64,000 nucleotides of DNA from Aldehydirespirator sp965221215 (GTDB taxonomy: Bacteria; Actinomycetota; Acidimicrobiia; Acidimicrobiales; Aldehydirespiratoraceae), in assembly GCA_965221215.1 (NCBI GenBank), contig OZ244872.1:2914001-2978000 (forward strand), read 5' to 3'. Below are positions 25,582 to 33,433 of the stretch, piece by piece. The translations under genes were made by a program, and so were the position numbers. The number at the start of each line of letters is the position of its first letter. Position 1 is the first letter of the stretch. The notes beneath the pieces are model-generated. The model was not told the origin of the DNA, did no database searches, and worked only from the letters and a program-made list of their open reading frames with translations.

Positions 25582-28146
25582 ATGAGCAAGACCACCGACG
25601 GCCCTGCCGGCGTGTCGCCCCAGGACCGCTCCGGGGTGGAGGCCGCCTCTGGGGTGACCGTCGTCGAGATCCAGGAGGAGATGGAGAGCTCGTTCCTGGA
25701 CTACGCCATGTCGGTCATCATCAGCCGGGCCCTGCCCGACGCCCGCGACGGCCTCAAGCCGGTGCACCGCCGGATCCTGTGGTCGATGTACGACCAGGGC
25801 TTCCGGCCCGACCGGGGCCACGTGAAATGCGCTCGGGTGGTGGGCGACGTGATGGCCCGCTTCCACCCCCACGGCGACGCCGCCATCTACGACGCCCTGG
25901 CCCGCATGGCTCAGCCCTTCTCGCTGCAGCACCCCCTCATCGACTTCCACGGCAACTACGGCTCGCCCGAGGATCCCCCCGCCGCGGCCCGCTACACCGA
26001 GTGCCGCCTCGATGCGCTGGCCATGTCGATGCTGGCCGACATCGGCGAGGACACCGTCGATTTTGTCGACAACTACTCTGGCGACTTCACCGAGCCGTCG
26101 GTGCTGCCCGCCCGACTGCCCAACCTGCTGGTGAACGGCAGCCAGGGCATCGCGGTCGGCATGGCCACCAACATCCCGCCCCACAACCTCGCCGAGGTGA
26201 TCGACGCGGTGGTGGTGCTCCTCGAGAACCCCGGCGCCGGCGTCGAGGACCTGATGGCCTGTGTTCATGGCCCCGACTTCCCCACCGGCGGGCAGATTCT
26301 GGGCCGCAGCGGGTTCGAGTCGGCCTACCGCACCGGGCGGGGCTCGGTCAAGATGCGCGCCGACGCCACCCTCGACGAGATCGGGGGCCGCAACGCGCTG
26401 GTCGTCACCGCGCTGCCCTATCAGGTGTCCGCCGGGTCGGTGGCCCGCAAGATCGCCGATCTGGTCAACGCCCGCGAGCTCGACGGGATCGCCGACGTCA
26501 ACGACGAGTCCTCCGGCGACGCCACCCGCTTCGTGATCAAGCTCAAGCGAGACGCCAACCCCGAGGTGGTGCTCAACAACCTCTGGAAGCACACTCCGCT
26601 GCAGTCCAGCTTCGCCATGAACATGGTGGCGCTGGTGGACGGGGTGCCCCGCACGCTCACCCTGCGCGACGCGCTGGCCGCTTATGTCGCCCACCAGGTG
26701 GAGGTGGTGACCCGGCGCTCGCAGTTCCGTCTGGCCGCGGCCCGGGCCCGGCTCCACATCGTGGAGGGGCTGCTGCGGGCGTTGGGGGCCATCGACGAGA
26801 TCATCGCCGCCATCCGGGCCAGCGAAGACACCGCCTCGGCTCGGGCGTCGCTGATGGCCGAGCCGTTCGAGTTCTCTCAGGCGCAGGCCGACCACATCCT
26901 CGAGATGGCGCTGTCTCGCCTGACCCGCCTGGGCCGGACCCAGCTTGAGACCGAGGCCGCGGCCAAGCGCGAGCTGATCGCCGAGCTGGAGGCGCTGCTG
27001 GCCGACGAGCACCGGGTTCGGATGGCGATTCGCGACGAGCTGCGGGAGATCTCGGCCAAGTTCGGGGTCGAGCGCCGGTCGGTGCTGGAGATCGATCCGG
27101 GCGAACTCGACATCGAGGACCTCATCGACGACGACGACCTGGTGTTCACCATGTCGTCGTCGGGCTACGTCAAGACGGTGCCCACCGACGAGTTCCGCCT
27201 CCAGGGCCGGGGCGGGCGCGGCGTGGCCGGCGCCAGGCTCAAGCAGGCCGACAGCGTCATGCATCTGATCCACACCACCGCCCACTCGTATCTGCTGTTC
27301 TTCAGCAACCGGGGCCGGGTCTACCGGCTCAAGGCCCACGAGGTGCCGGTGGCCTCGCGCACCGCTCGGGGCGCCTCCATCGCCAATCTGCTGCCGCTGC
27401 GAGACGGCGAGCGGATCCAGGCCGTGATCGACACCCGCGACTACGAGATGAACCGCTACCTGCTGTTCGCCACCGCCCAGGGCCGGGTGAAGCGCACCAA
27501 GTTCACCGCCTACGACTCGTCCCGCAAGGCCGGCCTCATCGCCATCCATCTGCGCGACGGCGACGAGTTGGTGGCGGTGGTGCCGACCGACGGGGTGCAC
27601 GACATCCTGCTGTCGTCGCGGCTGGGCCAGACGATTCGCTTCGCCCAGGACCAGGTGCGCGAGATGGGCCGGTCGGCGGCGGGAGTGATCGGGCTGAAGT
27701 TCAAGCACCCCGGCGACTCGGTGGTGTCGTGCGCCACCGCCCGGCCCGGTTCGGCCCTGCTCTACGTCACCACCCAGGGCTTCGGCAAGCGCACCCCGGT
27801 CGAAGAGTTCAGGTGCAAGGGCCGTGGCGGCCTTGGATTCATCGGATCCAAGCCGACGGCGGAGAAGGGCGAAGTGGTCGGAACTTTGGTCGTTGACCCC
27901 GGCGACGAGATCCTGGCGGTGACCGCCAACGGTGTCCTGATCCGGGTTCCCGTGGGCGAAGTGTCCGAGCGGAGCCGGATGGCGTCGGGTGTCAAAGTGA
28001 TGAAGCCGGCGGAGGGCGACGAGGTTGTGGCCGTGGCTCTCGTCAGCGATGACATGAACGTCGAATCGGGCCGAGATCCGGACGGCCAGCCGCAGCCAAT
28101 CGACACACTGGAAGGGCACGGCCAGCCACCAAAGCAGGAGCAATGA
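25582..28146 (+). CDS. gyrA: DNA gyrase subunit A
   Basis: GyrA cuts and rejoins DNA. I start at ATG 25582 (SKTTDGPAG), giving 854 residues; the frame runs back into gyrB but that part is a shadow. The winged-helix core begins EIQEEMESSFLDYAMSVIISRALPD. The quinolone-response region is GDVMARFHPHGDAAIYDALA (about 90-110), with Ala where E. coli has Ser83. The catalytic tyrosine is in PPAAARYTECRL (about 137). The beta-pinwheel C-terminal domain has repeats and GyrA-box-like FRLQGRGGRGVAG. The tail is Glu/Pro/Gln-rich. Confidence 0.97.
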   Translation: MSKTTDGPAGVSPQDRSGVEAASGVTVVEIQEEMESSFLDYAMSVIISRALPDARDGLKPVHRRILWSMYDQGFRPDRGHVKCARVVGDVMARFHPHGDAAIYDALARMAQPFSLQHPLIDFHGNYGSPEDPPAAARYTECRLDALAMSMLADIGEDTVDFVDNYSGDFTEPSVLPARLPNLLVNGSQGIAVGMATNIPPHNLAEVIDAVVVLLENPGAGVEDLMACVHGPDFPTGGQILGRSGFESAYRTGRGSVKMRADATLDEIGGRNALVVTALPYQVSAGSVARKIADLVNARELDGIADVNDESSGDATRFVIKLKRDANPEVVLNNLWKHTPLQSSFAMNMVALVDGVPRTLTLRDALAAYVAHQVEVVTRRSQFRLAAARARLHIVEGLLRALGAIDEIIAAIRASEDTASARASLMAEPFEFSQAQADHILEMALSRLTRLGRTQLETEAAAKRELIAELEALLADEHRVRMAIRDELREISAKFGVERRSVLEIDPGELDIEDLIDDDDLVFTMSSSGYVKTVPTDEFRLQGRGGRGVAGARLKQADSVMHLIHTTAHSYLLFFSNRGRVYRLKAHEVPVASRTARGASIANLLPLRDGERIQAVIDTRDYEMNRYLLFATAQGRVKRTKFTAYDSSRKAGLIAIHLRDGDELVAVVPTDGVHDILLSSRLGQTIRFAQDQVREMGRSAAGVIGLKFKHPGDSVVSCATARPGSALLYVTTQGFGKRTPVEEFRCKGRGGLGFIGSKPTAEKGEVVGTLVVDPGDEILAVTANGVLIRVPVGEVSERSRMASGVKVMKPAEGDEVVAVALVSDDMNVESGRDPDGQPQPIDTLEGHGQPPKQEQ

Positions 28147-28556
28147 GACCCGCGGCCGGCGACCGTGAAGGAGCCGCCGGTGTGTGTCATCAGCCGGGCT
28201 GTTGCGTGGCAATAGGCCGTCGGGCGGACGATCGTGGGCAGGCCGCGCCGCTGATGGTGGTGATGTTGCTGGTAGTGACGGTGGCTGCGGTGGCGCTGAT
28301 CGAGGTCGGACAGTTGCTCGACGAGAGCGCCCGGGCCCGCACCGCCGCCGACGCTGCCGCCCTGGCCGGCGCCGCCGCCGGTCCTGATGAGGCCGCGGAT
28401 CTGGCCGCCGCCAACGGCGGAGTGCTGCTCTCCTACACCGAGCAAAGGGTGCAAGGCACCGAAGACGCCACGGTCGTCACTGTCGAAGTGCAGGTGGGCC
28501 GAGCCAGCCAGACGGCCCGGGCCGAGCGTCTCGTCGACTGGATCGAACCCCCGTGA
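28143..28556 (+). CDS. TadG/TadE-like single-pass secreted protein
   Basis: The 137-residue frame starts at an ATG overlapping the gyrA stop (ATGA). A later start near residue 25-30 is possible, because the first part is Cys/Arg-rich and less typical. Residues about 30-60 (DRGQAAPLMVVMLLVVTVAA) form one membrane helix. It is followed by ESARARTAADAAALAGAAA, the pattern seen at the start of TadG-like Flp-pilus or secretion-associated proteins. The rest is a small extracytoplasmic domain. No other tad genes are in the window. Confidence 0.65.
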   Translation: MRPAAGDREGAAGVCHQPGCCVAIGRRADDRGQAAPLMVVMLLVVTVAAVALIEVGQLLDESARARTAADAAALAGAAAGPDEAADLAAANGGVLLSYTEQRVQGTEDATVVTVEVQVGRASQTARAERLVDWIEPP

Positions 28557-28622
28557 CGGCGGCGACCGCAAGTAGCCCAGCGGCCTGTGAGTGCCGAGAA
28601 CATGAGCGGGAATTCACGGTGC

Positions 28623-28707
28623 GAGCGGCCTCGTGAGCGCAGCCAACAAGAGCAGCAATGACATCACTGTGACACGTAGGACTTTCGCCGATTTGTGCTT
28701 GCTCTAG
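28623..28707 (+). repeat. Dispersed gene-tail repeat (before DUF3566 gene)
   Basis: The core is a variant, GAGCGGCCTCGTGAGCGCAG then CCAACAAGAGCAGCAATG. The right arm ATTTGTGCTTGCTCTAG lies at about 28691-28707, only 23 bases before the next start codon, so it probably overlaps that gene's promoter or leader. It has the same direction as the gene upstream. Confidence 0.65.
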
Positions 28708-28729
28708 GCTGGACGATTAGGGGCATCGG

Positions 28730-29317
28730 ATGAGCGAACAGTCGACTGCCAGCACCGGCGACCAGGAGGCCGTCGGCTCGGACGCGAGCTCCGGCGAGGA
28801 AGCCCAGCCCCGTTCTGCGGCGAGACCGGTGCCCCGCTCCGCGGTTGGCCGAGTCTTGCAGGCTCGATCCAGCCGCCGCCTGCGGGCCCGGCGGGTGCGT
28901 CGGCTGGTGCGCCACATCGAGCCCTGGTCGGTGTTGAAGGTGTCGTTGATCCTCTACTTCTGCGCCTGGGCCGTGATGCTGTTCGTGGGGGTCACGCTCT
29001 GGAACCTGGCCGTCAACTCGGGGCTGGTGTCCAACGTCGAGAACTTCGTGGTGGAGTTGTTCGCCCTGGAGTCGTTCACGATCAACGCCGACCAGATCTT
29101 CAGGATCGCCGCGGTCGGAGGCCTGGTGATGGTCATCGCGGGCAGCGGGCTGACCGTTCTGGCTGCGGTGCTGTTCAACCTGATCAGCGACGTAACCGGG
29201 GGAGTGCGCCTCACTGTGGTCGAGGAGGAGACCGCCCGTCCCCGTCCCCGCCGCTCCCGCCGCCGGGTGCTGGTCCAAGCCCCGCCCGCGGGTGTTGACA
29301 GCAGCGGTGACCGCTAG
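28730..29317 (+). CDS. DUF3566 membrane protein
   Basis: The 195-residue protein has a disordered N-terminus (about 1-60, Ser/Ala/Arg-rich). Two membrane helices follow at about 68-95 (VLKVSLILYFCAWAVMLFVG) and about 125-153 (AAVGGLVMVIAGSGLTVLAA), with a basic C-terminus. RHIEPWSVLKVSLI and FTINADQIF match DUF3566. In mycobacteria the family member (Rv0007) also lies between gyrA and tRNA-Ile and is linked to cell-shape proteins. The exact role is unknown. Confidence 0.85.
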   Translation: MSEQSTASTGDQEAVGSDASSGEEAQPRSAARPVPRSAVGRVLQARSSRRLRARRVRRLVRHIEPWSVLKVSLILYFCAWAVMLFVGVTLWNLAVNSGLVSNVENFVVELFALESFTINADQIFRIAAVGGLVMVIAGSGLTVLAAVLFNLISDVTGGVRLTVVEEETARPRPRRSRRRVLVQAPPAGVDSSGDR

Positions 29318-29330
29318 CGTTGAGCCGCTT

Positions 29331-29407
<77 letters not shown>

Positions 29408-29449
29408 CCCTGTCGGACCCTGGCCCATCCGAGCGAGATTCCCCCGTAC

Positions 29450-29487
29450 CCGAGCGGCTCGTGACAGCGCAACGAACAGGAGCGAGA
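29450..29487 (+). repeat. Diverged dispersed repeat core after tRNA-Ile
   Basis: GAGCGGCTCGTGACAGCGC then AACGAACAGGAGCGAGAG follows the tRNA in the same direction. It differs from the core by small insertions and substitutions. Confidence 0.5.
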
Positions 29488-29565
29488 GTGTCCGGGGGCT
29501 GTGTGTCGGTTCGTTGACCCCGCACCCGAATCGTGCCGCGGCAACGGTTGCTGCTTGTAGGCGCG

Positions 29566-30573
29566 CTACGCGGGGATGTCGCTGGACAGGGCGAATCCCT
29601 CGAAGCGGCAGGGCCTCAGATTTTGTGCTGCCACCTCTCGCAACAGGCTCTTCGGGTCGCCGATCGACGCCAGGCCGGCGGCGCCGGGCTCGGTGCCGCC
29701 GGCGAGGACATGCAGCGCGGCTGAGGCGGCTACTACGGCGGCGCCCTCCGCCGGTCGGGCCTGAGCGCCGAGCACCACCACCCGCCGCTCGCGGCCGCGT
29801 CGGCCGCGCAGCTCGACCCGCACCGCCCCCACGCCGCCCTCCGGATGGGGGCGGCGCATCATCGGCAGTGGGGCGGTTAGCCGGTCCCGGCGGGTGGCTG
29901 CCATGCGGGCTGTCACCCGGTCGACGCCGGGAAAGGCCGGCACCAGTAGCAGCGCATCCGGGAGTGCCCCCCGATAGCAGTCCCGCCCGGCTACCGGATC
30001 GGGGAACCAGCACAATTCGCGCCCCGATCCGCCGGGTCGGCGAGTCCAGCGACCGGCGCGCCAGTCGACGGCCAGGCTGTTGAGCGCACGGTGATGCTGA
30101 CGGGCGCAGGCTGGCCCCCCCGTGCCCGCCTTGGCGACGTGAACCTCATCGACCAGGTCGAACTCGTCGGCGACGACCCGAGCCATGAGGCAGGTGAGGC
30201 CGGGCATGAAGCCCGCGCCCACCACTAGCGCCACGCCGTGCTGCCGAGCCCGAGAGTCGAGGGCCAGCAGATCGCGGGTCTCGAGGATCTCGTTGGTGGT
30301 GGTCACGACGGCGGCCCCCACCTGCAGAGCACGGAGCGCCACGGCGGCCTGCGTTCCGGCCGGGGCGGCCACCACCACCAGATCGGTGGAGTCGGGCACC
30401 GTCAGACCCTGACCGAAAGACACGGTGTTATCGAATGACCCAGCCAACTCATCCAGCCGAGCCGAGTCTGGGTCGCGTACGTCCACGGCGTCGACGAGGG
30501 GGCTGGCCGCAAGCATCCGGACGATCCGTGCGCCCGTAGCGCCGGCGCCAAACACCACGATTCGGGCGGTCAC
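29566..30573 (-). CDS. Saccharopine dehydrogenase-like NAD(P)-binding protein
   Basis: The 335 residues begin with a Rossmann motif, IVVFGAGATGARIVRMLA (about 5-22), then an acidic turn (DVRDPDSARLDEL). DLVVVAAPAGTQ and VVGAGFMPGLTCLMAR are typical of saccharopine dehydrogenase-like proteins, where a carbonyl or imine substrate sits next to the nucleotide. The C-terminal half is poorly conserved and rich in Arg, so the substrate is unknown. It converges with tRNA-Ile. ATG overlaps the next small gene's stop. Confidence 0.75.
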   Translation of the reverse strand: MTARIVVFGAGATGARIVRMLAASPLVDAVDVRDPDSARLDELAGSFDNTVSFGQGLTVPDSTDLVVVAAPAGTQAAVALRALQVGAAVVTTTNEILETRDLLALDSRARQHGVALVVGAGFMPGLTCLMARVVADEFDLVDEVHVAKAGTGGPACARQHHRALNSLAVDWRAGRWTRRPGGSGRELCWFPDPVAGRDCYRGALPDALLLVPAFPGVDRVTARMAATRRDRLTAPLPMMRRPHPEGGVGAVRVELRGRRGRERRVVVLGAQARPAEGAAVVAASAALHVLAGGTEPGAAGLASIGDPKSLLREVAAQNLRPCRFEGFALSSDIPA

Positions 30574-30737
30574 GCCAGTTCGTCGTCCCGCATCTGACGC
30601 CAGCCGCCGGTCTGTGGGGCCACACCGCTGCGGCCGCGCAGCCTCATGGCCGTAGCCACCGCGGCCGCGGCCGCCACCGCCACCACCGCCCGGCGAATCA
30701 TTGCCAGCAGGCCGGCTGCCGAACCCCGTTCGACCAT
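30570..30737 (-). CDS. Small membrane-anchored protein, function unknown
   Basis: A 55-residue frame begins at ATG 30737 (MVERGSAAGLLAMIRRAV). It has one Ala/Val-rich hydrophobic segment (about 15-32) and a polar tail ending in GGWRQMRDDELA. Its stop overlaps the start of the NAD-binding protein (ATGA), which supports it as a coupled gene. I do not recognise the family, and GC-rich low-complexity frames of this size can be chance. Confidence 0.45.
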   Translation of the reverse strand: MVERGSAAGLLAMIRRAVVAVAAAAAVATAMRLRGRSGVAPQTGGWRQMRDDELA

Positions 30738-30754
30738 CCCGTCAGCGTACGGCC

Positions 30755-30830
30755 ATGAGAGCGAGCACAAATTGGGGCCAGTCCGCCGCTTCGCTGCGGA
30801 GACCTTCGCGCTTGTTCGCTGCGCTCACAG
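30755..30830 (-). repeat. Dispersed gene-tail repeat behind hisN-like gene
   Basis: On the minus strand the core GTGAGCGCAGCGAACAAG (about 30806-30829) is followed by the right arm CCCAATTTGTGCTCGCTCTC (30757-30776). It lies downstream of the hisN-like gene and keeps that gene's direction. Confidence 0.6.
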
Positions 30831-30922
30831 AGCTTGTGCAGGCAAGTGCAGTGTGTGGTGGCCGGGCGGACGCAATGCCGGTGGGCACGGTTGATGTGGG
30901 TGGTGCGGTGGGTGGCGGGTGG

Positions 30923-31675
30923 CTAGCGCAGGCAGTTCAGCAGCTCGTCGTGCACTAGGCCGTTGCTGGCCACCGCTGAGCTGTTTCGCCAGTCGTTGAT
31001 GCCGGCGGAGTCGCTGAACCGGCCCCCGGCCTCGGTGATGATTACTCCCATGGGGGCGACGTCCCAGTCGAAGCACTCTGGGTCGACCATGGCTTCGGCC
31101 CGGCCGGTGGCCACCAGGGCATAGCCGTAGGCATCGCCCCAGGTCCGGACCCGTGCCCCCGAGGCGCGTACCCGCTCCAAGGCCCGGTTGGGCCAGTAGG
31201 ACAGACCGCTCGTGCACACATACGACTCCTCGAGTCCCGTGCGGCGGCTGACCCGGCACGGCTCGCCGTTCCAGCGGGCTCCGAGACCCCGGCCGGCCCA
31301 GACGCATTCGTCCAGTGCGGGCAGGCAGATCACCCCCACCGCCGGCCCGTGATCGTCGATGAGGGCCAGCAGCGTGGCGAACAGCGGCACTCCCTGAGCG
31401 AAAGCCTTGGTGCCGTCGATCGGGTCGATCACCCACCGGCGATCGGTATGGCCGGCGGCCTCGCCCTCTTCCTCGCCCTGGATTGTGTCGCCGGGATATG
31501 TCGCCCCGATCTCCGAGCGCAGGAACCGCTCGGCCGCGTAATCGGCCTCGGTGACGGGCGACCCGTCGCGCTTGGCGGTCACCGACAGGCTTCGAGACTG
31601 ATACCAGTTGAGCGTGAGCTGGCCGGCCCGCCGGGCTGCGCCCACCGCAAAATCGACGAGATCCTGCTCGACCAT
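30923..31675 (-). CDS. hisN: Inositol monophosphatase family, probable histidinol-phosphatase
   Basis: This Mg-dependent phosphatase has 250 residues. The metal-binding motifs are IQGEEEGEA (about 65-73), WVIDPIDGTKAFAQG (about 81-95) and FDWDVAPMGVIITEAGG (about 203-219). SYVCTSGLSYW and the GDAYGYALVATGRAE segment resemble the actinobacterial HisN type, which removes phosphate from histidinol phosphate. A general inositol or sugar phosphatase is the alternative, because no his genes are nearby. It is divergent from the WXG-like gene. Confidence 0.75.
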   Translation of the reverse strand: MVEQDLVDFAVGAARRAGQLTLNWYQSRSLSVTAKRDGSPVTEADYAAERFLRSEIGATYPGDTIQGEEEGEAAGHTDRRWVIDPIDGTKAFAQGVPLFATLLALIDDHGPAVGVICLPALDECVWAGRGLGARWNGEPCRVSRRTGLEESYVCTSGLSYWPNRALERVRASGARVRTWGDAYGYALVATGRAEAMVDPECFDWDVAPMGVIITEAGGRFSDSAGINDWRNSSAVASNGLVHDELLNCLR

Positions 31676-31744
31676 CTATGTCCGGCCCGATTTCGGTCGC
31701 ACCGACGGTTGGCATCTACATCTCATGTTGCTATTTTTCCCGCC

Positions 31745-32182
31745 ATGTCAAACAGCGCTCATCTCTTTCAGTCAGCAACACTCAAATTGCAGCGGGCCGA
31801 GAGATGCCACTCGGTCGCCGATGCGCTCGACCGCCGAGGAGCGGTGCTGTCCGAGCGCCATCAGCCGGTGGTCGCTCTGCACCAAGAGCAGGTGTGGAGG
31901 GGCCGGGCTGCCACCTTCAGCCGCGTCAAGCTGCGCCGTCTCATAGCCTCCTCACTGTATTCGCTGGGCCTCGATCTGGCCTCGACTGGTGCCGCCCTGC
32001 GTAGCGAGGCCGACAGGCTCACCGGCGAGGCCGCCGATCTGAGGCGGCGAGCGCACGCCGCCGCCGCAGCCGAGGCCCGGGCCCGAGCCGAAGCCCAAGC
32101 GAGGGCCGAAGCAGCCCGAACGGCCGCCGACGGCTCGCTGTACGCACCGGGAGTGAAATCCAAGCTGGTGAACATTCCCTAA
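31745..32182 (+). CDS. Predicted helical hairpin protein, possibly WXG100/ESX-like
   Basis: The frame starts at ATG 31745 and encodes 145 residues. Almost the whole protein is predicted helix. Centrally it has HQEQVWRGRAATFSRVKLRR, a W-x-G followed by an Ala-Ala-x-Phe pattern like the WXG100 turn. A second long helix (ASTGAALRSEADRLTGEAAD) follows. An Ala/Arg/Glu-rich coiled-coil-like tail spans about 96-125. No ESX secretion genes are nearby. The longer frame upstream is antisense to hisN and is not used. The family call is tentative. Confidence 0.5.
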   Translation: MSNSAHLFQSATLKLQRAERCHSVADALDRRGAVLSERHQPVVALHQEQVWRGRAATFSRVKLRRLIASSLYSLGLDLASTGAALRSEADRLTGEAADLRRRAHAAAAAEARARAEAQARAEAARTAADGSLYAPGVKSKLVNIP

Positions 32183-32203
32183 CCAGGGCGTACCATCGCT
32201 GCG

Positions 32204-33424
32204 ATGGTCATCGACACGCTCAGGTCGGTATTGCAGTTCCGCCGCTTCGAGCTTGACGCCACCCGGCGTCGGCTCCAGGGGGTGGCCAGCGTCGAGGACC
32301 TGCGCCGGATCGCCCGGCGGCGCCTGCCCGGCGGCGTGTTCGACTACATCGACGGCGGTGCCGAGGACGAGGTCGCTCTCGACCGCAACACCCGCGCCTT
32401 CCGGGAACTGGAGTTCGTGCCGAGGGTGCTGCGCGACATGGGCAGCGTCGACACCACCGGCACGATCCTCGGTCGCCAGGTGCCCCTTCCGCTGATCTTG
32501 GCGCCGACGGGCTTCACCAGGGTCGCTGATCCGGCCGGCGAGCTGGCTGCAGCCCGGGCCGCGGACCGGGCGGGGCTGCCCTATGCGCTGTCCACGATGG
32601 GGACCCGCTCGGTGGAGGAGGTGGCTGCCGTCAGCGAGGGCTCGAAGTGGTTCCAGGTCTATGTCTGGCGCGACCGGGGGCTGCTGGCCGAGATGATCCA
32701 GCGGGCGGCCGCCGCCGGATTCGAAGTGCTGTGCATCACCGTGGACGCGGCCATGCTCGGCCGCCGCGAGCGCGATGTGCGCCGAGGGTTCACCCTGCCC
32801 CCCAAGCTGGGGCTCGACACCCTGTTGGACGCCATGACCCGGCCCGGCTGGAGCCTGCGGTTCGCCCGCTCCGAGCCGATCTCGTTCGCCAACGTGGCCG
32901 GCAACACCGACATCGACGGCTCGACCGCGGTGGATCTGGCCGCGTTCATGAACTCTCAGTTCGATCCGACCCTGTCTTGGGACGATGTGGAGTGGATGCG
33001 GTCGGTGTGGGACGGGCCGGTGCTGATCAAGGGCGTGCAGAGCGTGGCCGACGCGGCGATAGCCCGCGATCAGGGCCTCGACGGCATCGTGTTGTCCAAC
33101 CACGGCGGACGTCAGCTCGACTCGGCCCCCGCGGTGGTCGACCTGGTGGCGCCGGTGGCCTCCAAGGTGGGCGGCGACCTCGACATCGTCTGCGACGGCG
33201 GCATCCGGCGGGGCGGCGACATCGTGAAGGCCCTGTCCCTCGGCGCGACCTCGTGCATGATCGGCCGTGCCTACCTCTACGGGCTGGCCGCCGCCGGCGA
33301 GGAGGGCGTGGACTGGGTGATCGAGCATCTTCGCGCTGGCATGAGACGCGACATGGCCCTGGTCGGCGCGTCCAGCGTCGCCGAGCTGAGCCCGGAACTG
33401 GTTCACCGGCCCCCGATCGGGTAA
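32204..33424 (+). CDS. FMN-dependent alpha-hydroxyacid dehydrogenase (LldD-like)
   Basis: This TIM-barrel flavoprotein oxidises 2-hydroxyacids such as lactate. The 406 residues show the entry motif GGVFDYIDGGAEDEVAL (about 45-61), FMN-site LILAPTGFTRVADP, WFQVYVWRDRG, the catalytic-His region IVLSNHGGRQLDSAPA (His about 304) and CDGGIRRGGDIVKALSLGA. This type usually passes electrons to quinone or cytochrome, and the neighbours are respiratory proteins. It is the first gene of the redox run, 9 bases before the FeS-NrfD gene. The substrate is uncertain. Confidence 0.85.
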   Translation: MVIDTLRSVLQFRRFELDATRRRLQGVASVEDLRRIARRRLPGGVFDYIDGGAEDEVALDRNTRAFRELEFVPRVLRDMGSVDTTGTILGRQVPLPLILAPTGFTRVADPAGELAAARAADRAGLPYALSTMGTRSVEEVAAVSEGSKWFQVYVWRDRGLLAEMIQRAAAAGFEVLCITVDAAMLGRRERDVRRGFTLPPKLGLDTLLDAMTRPGWSLRFARSEPISFANVAGNTDIDGSTAVDLAAFMNSQFDPTLSWDDVEWMRSVWDGPVLIKGVQSVADAAIARDQGLDGIVLSNHGGRQLDSAPAVVDLVAPVASKVGGDLDIVCDGGIRRGGDIVKALSLGATSCMIGRAYLYGLAAAGEEGVDWVIEHLRAGMRRDMALVGASSVAELSPELVHRPPIG

Positions 33425-33433
33425 CGACCAGAC

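Noticed and set aside
25519..28212. 897-codon minus-strand frame
   Set aside because: Antisense shadow of gyrA.
29408..29570. tRNA-Ala expected after tRNA-Ile
   Set aside because: No second cloverleaf can be folded here; only a diverged repeat core is present.
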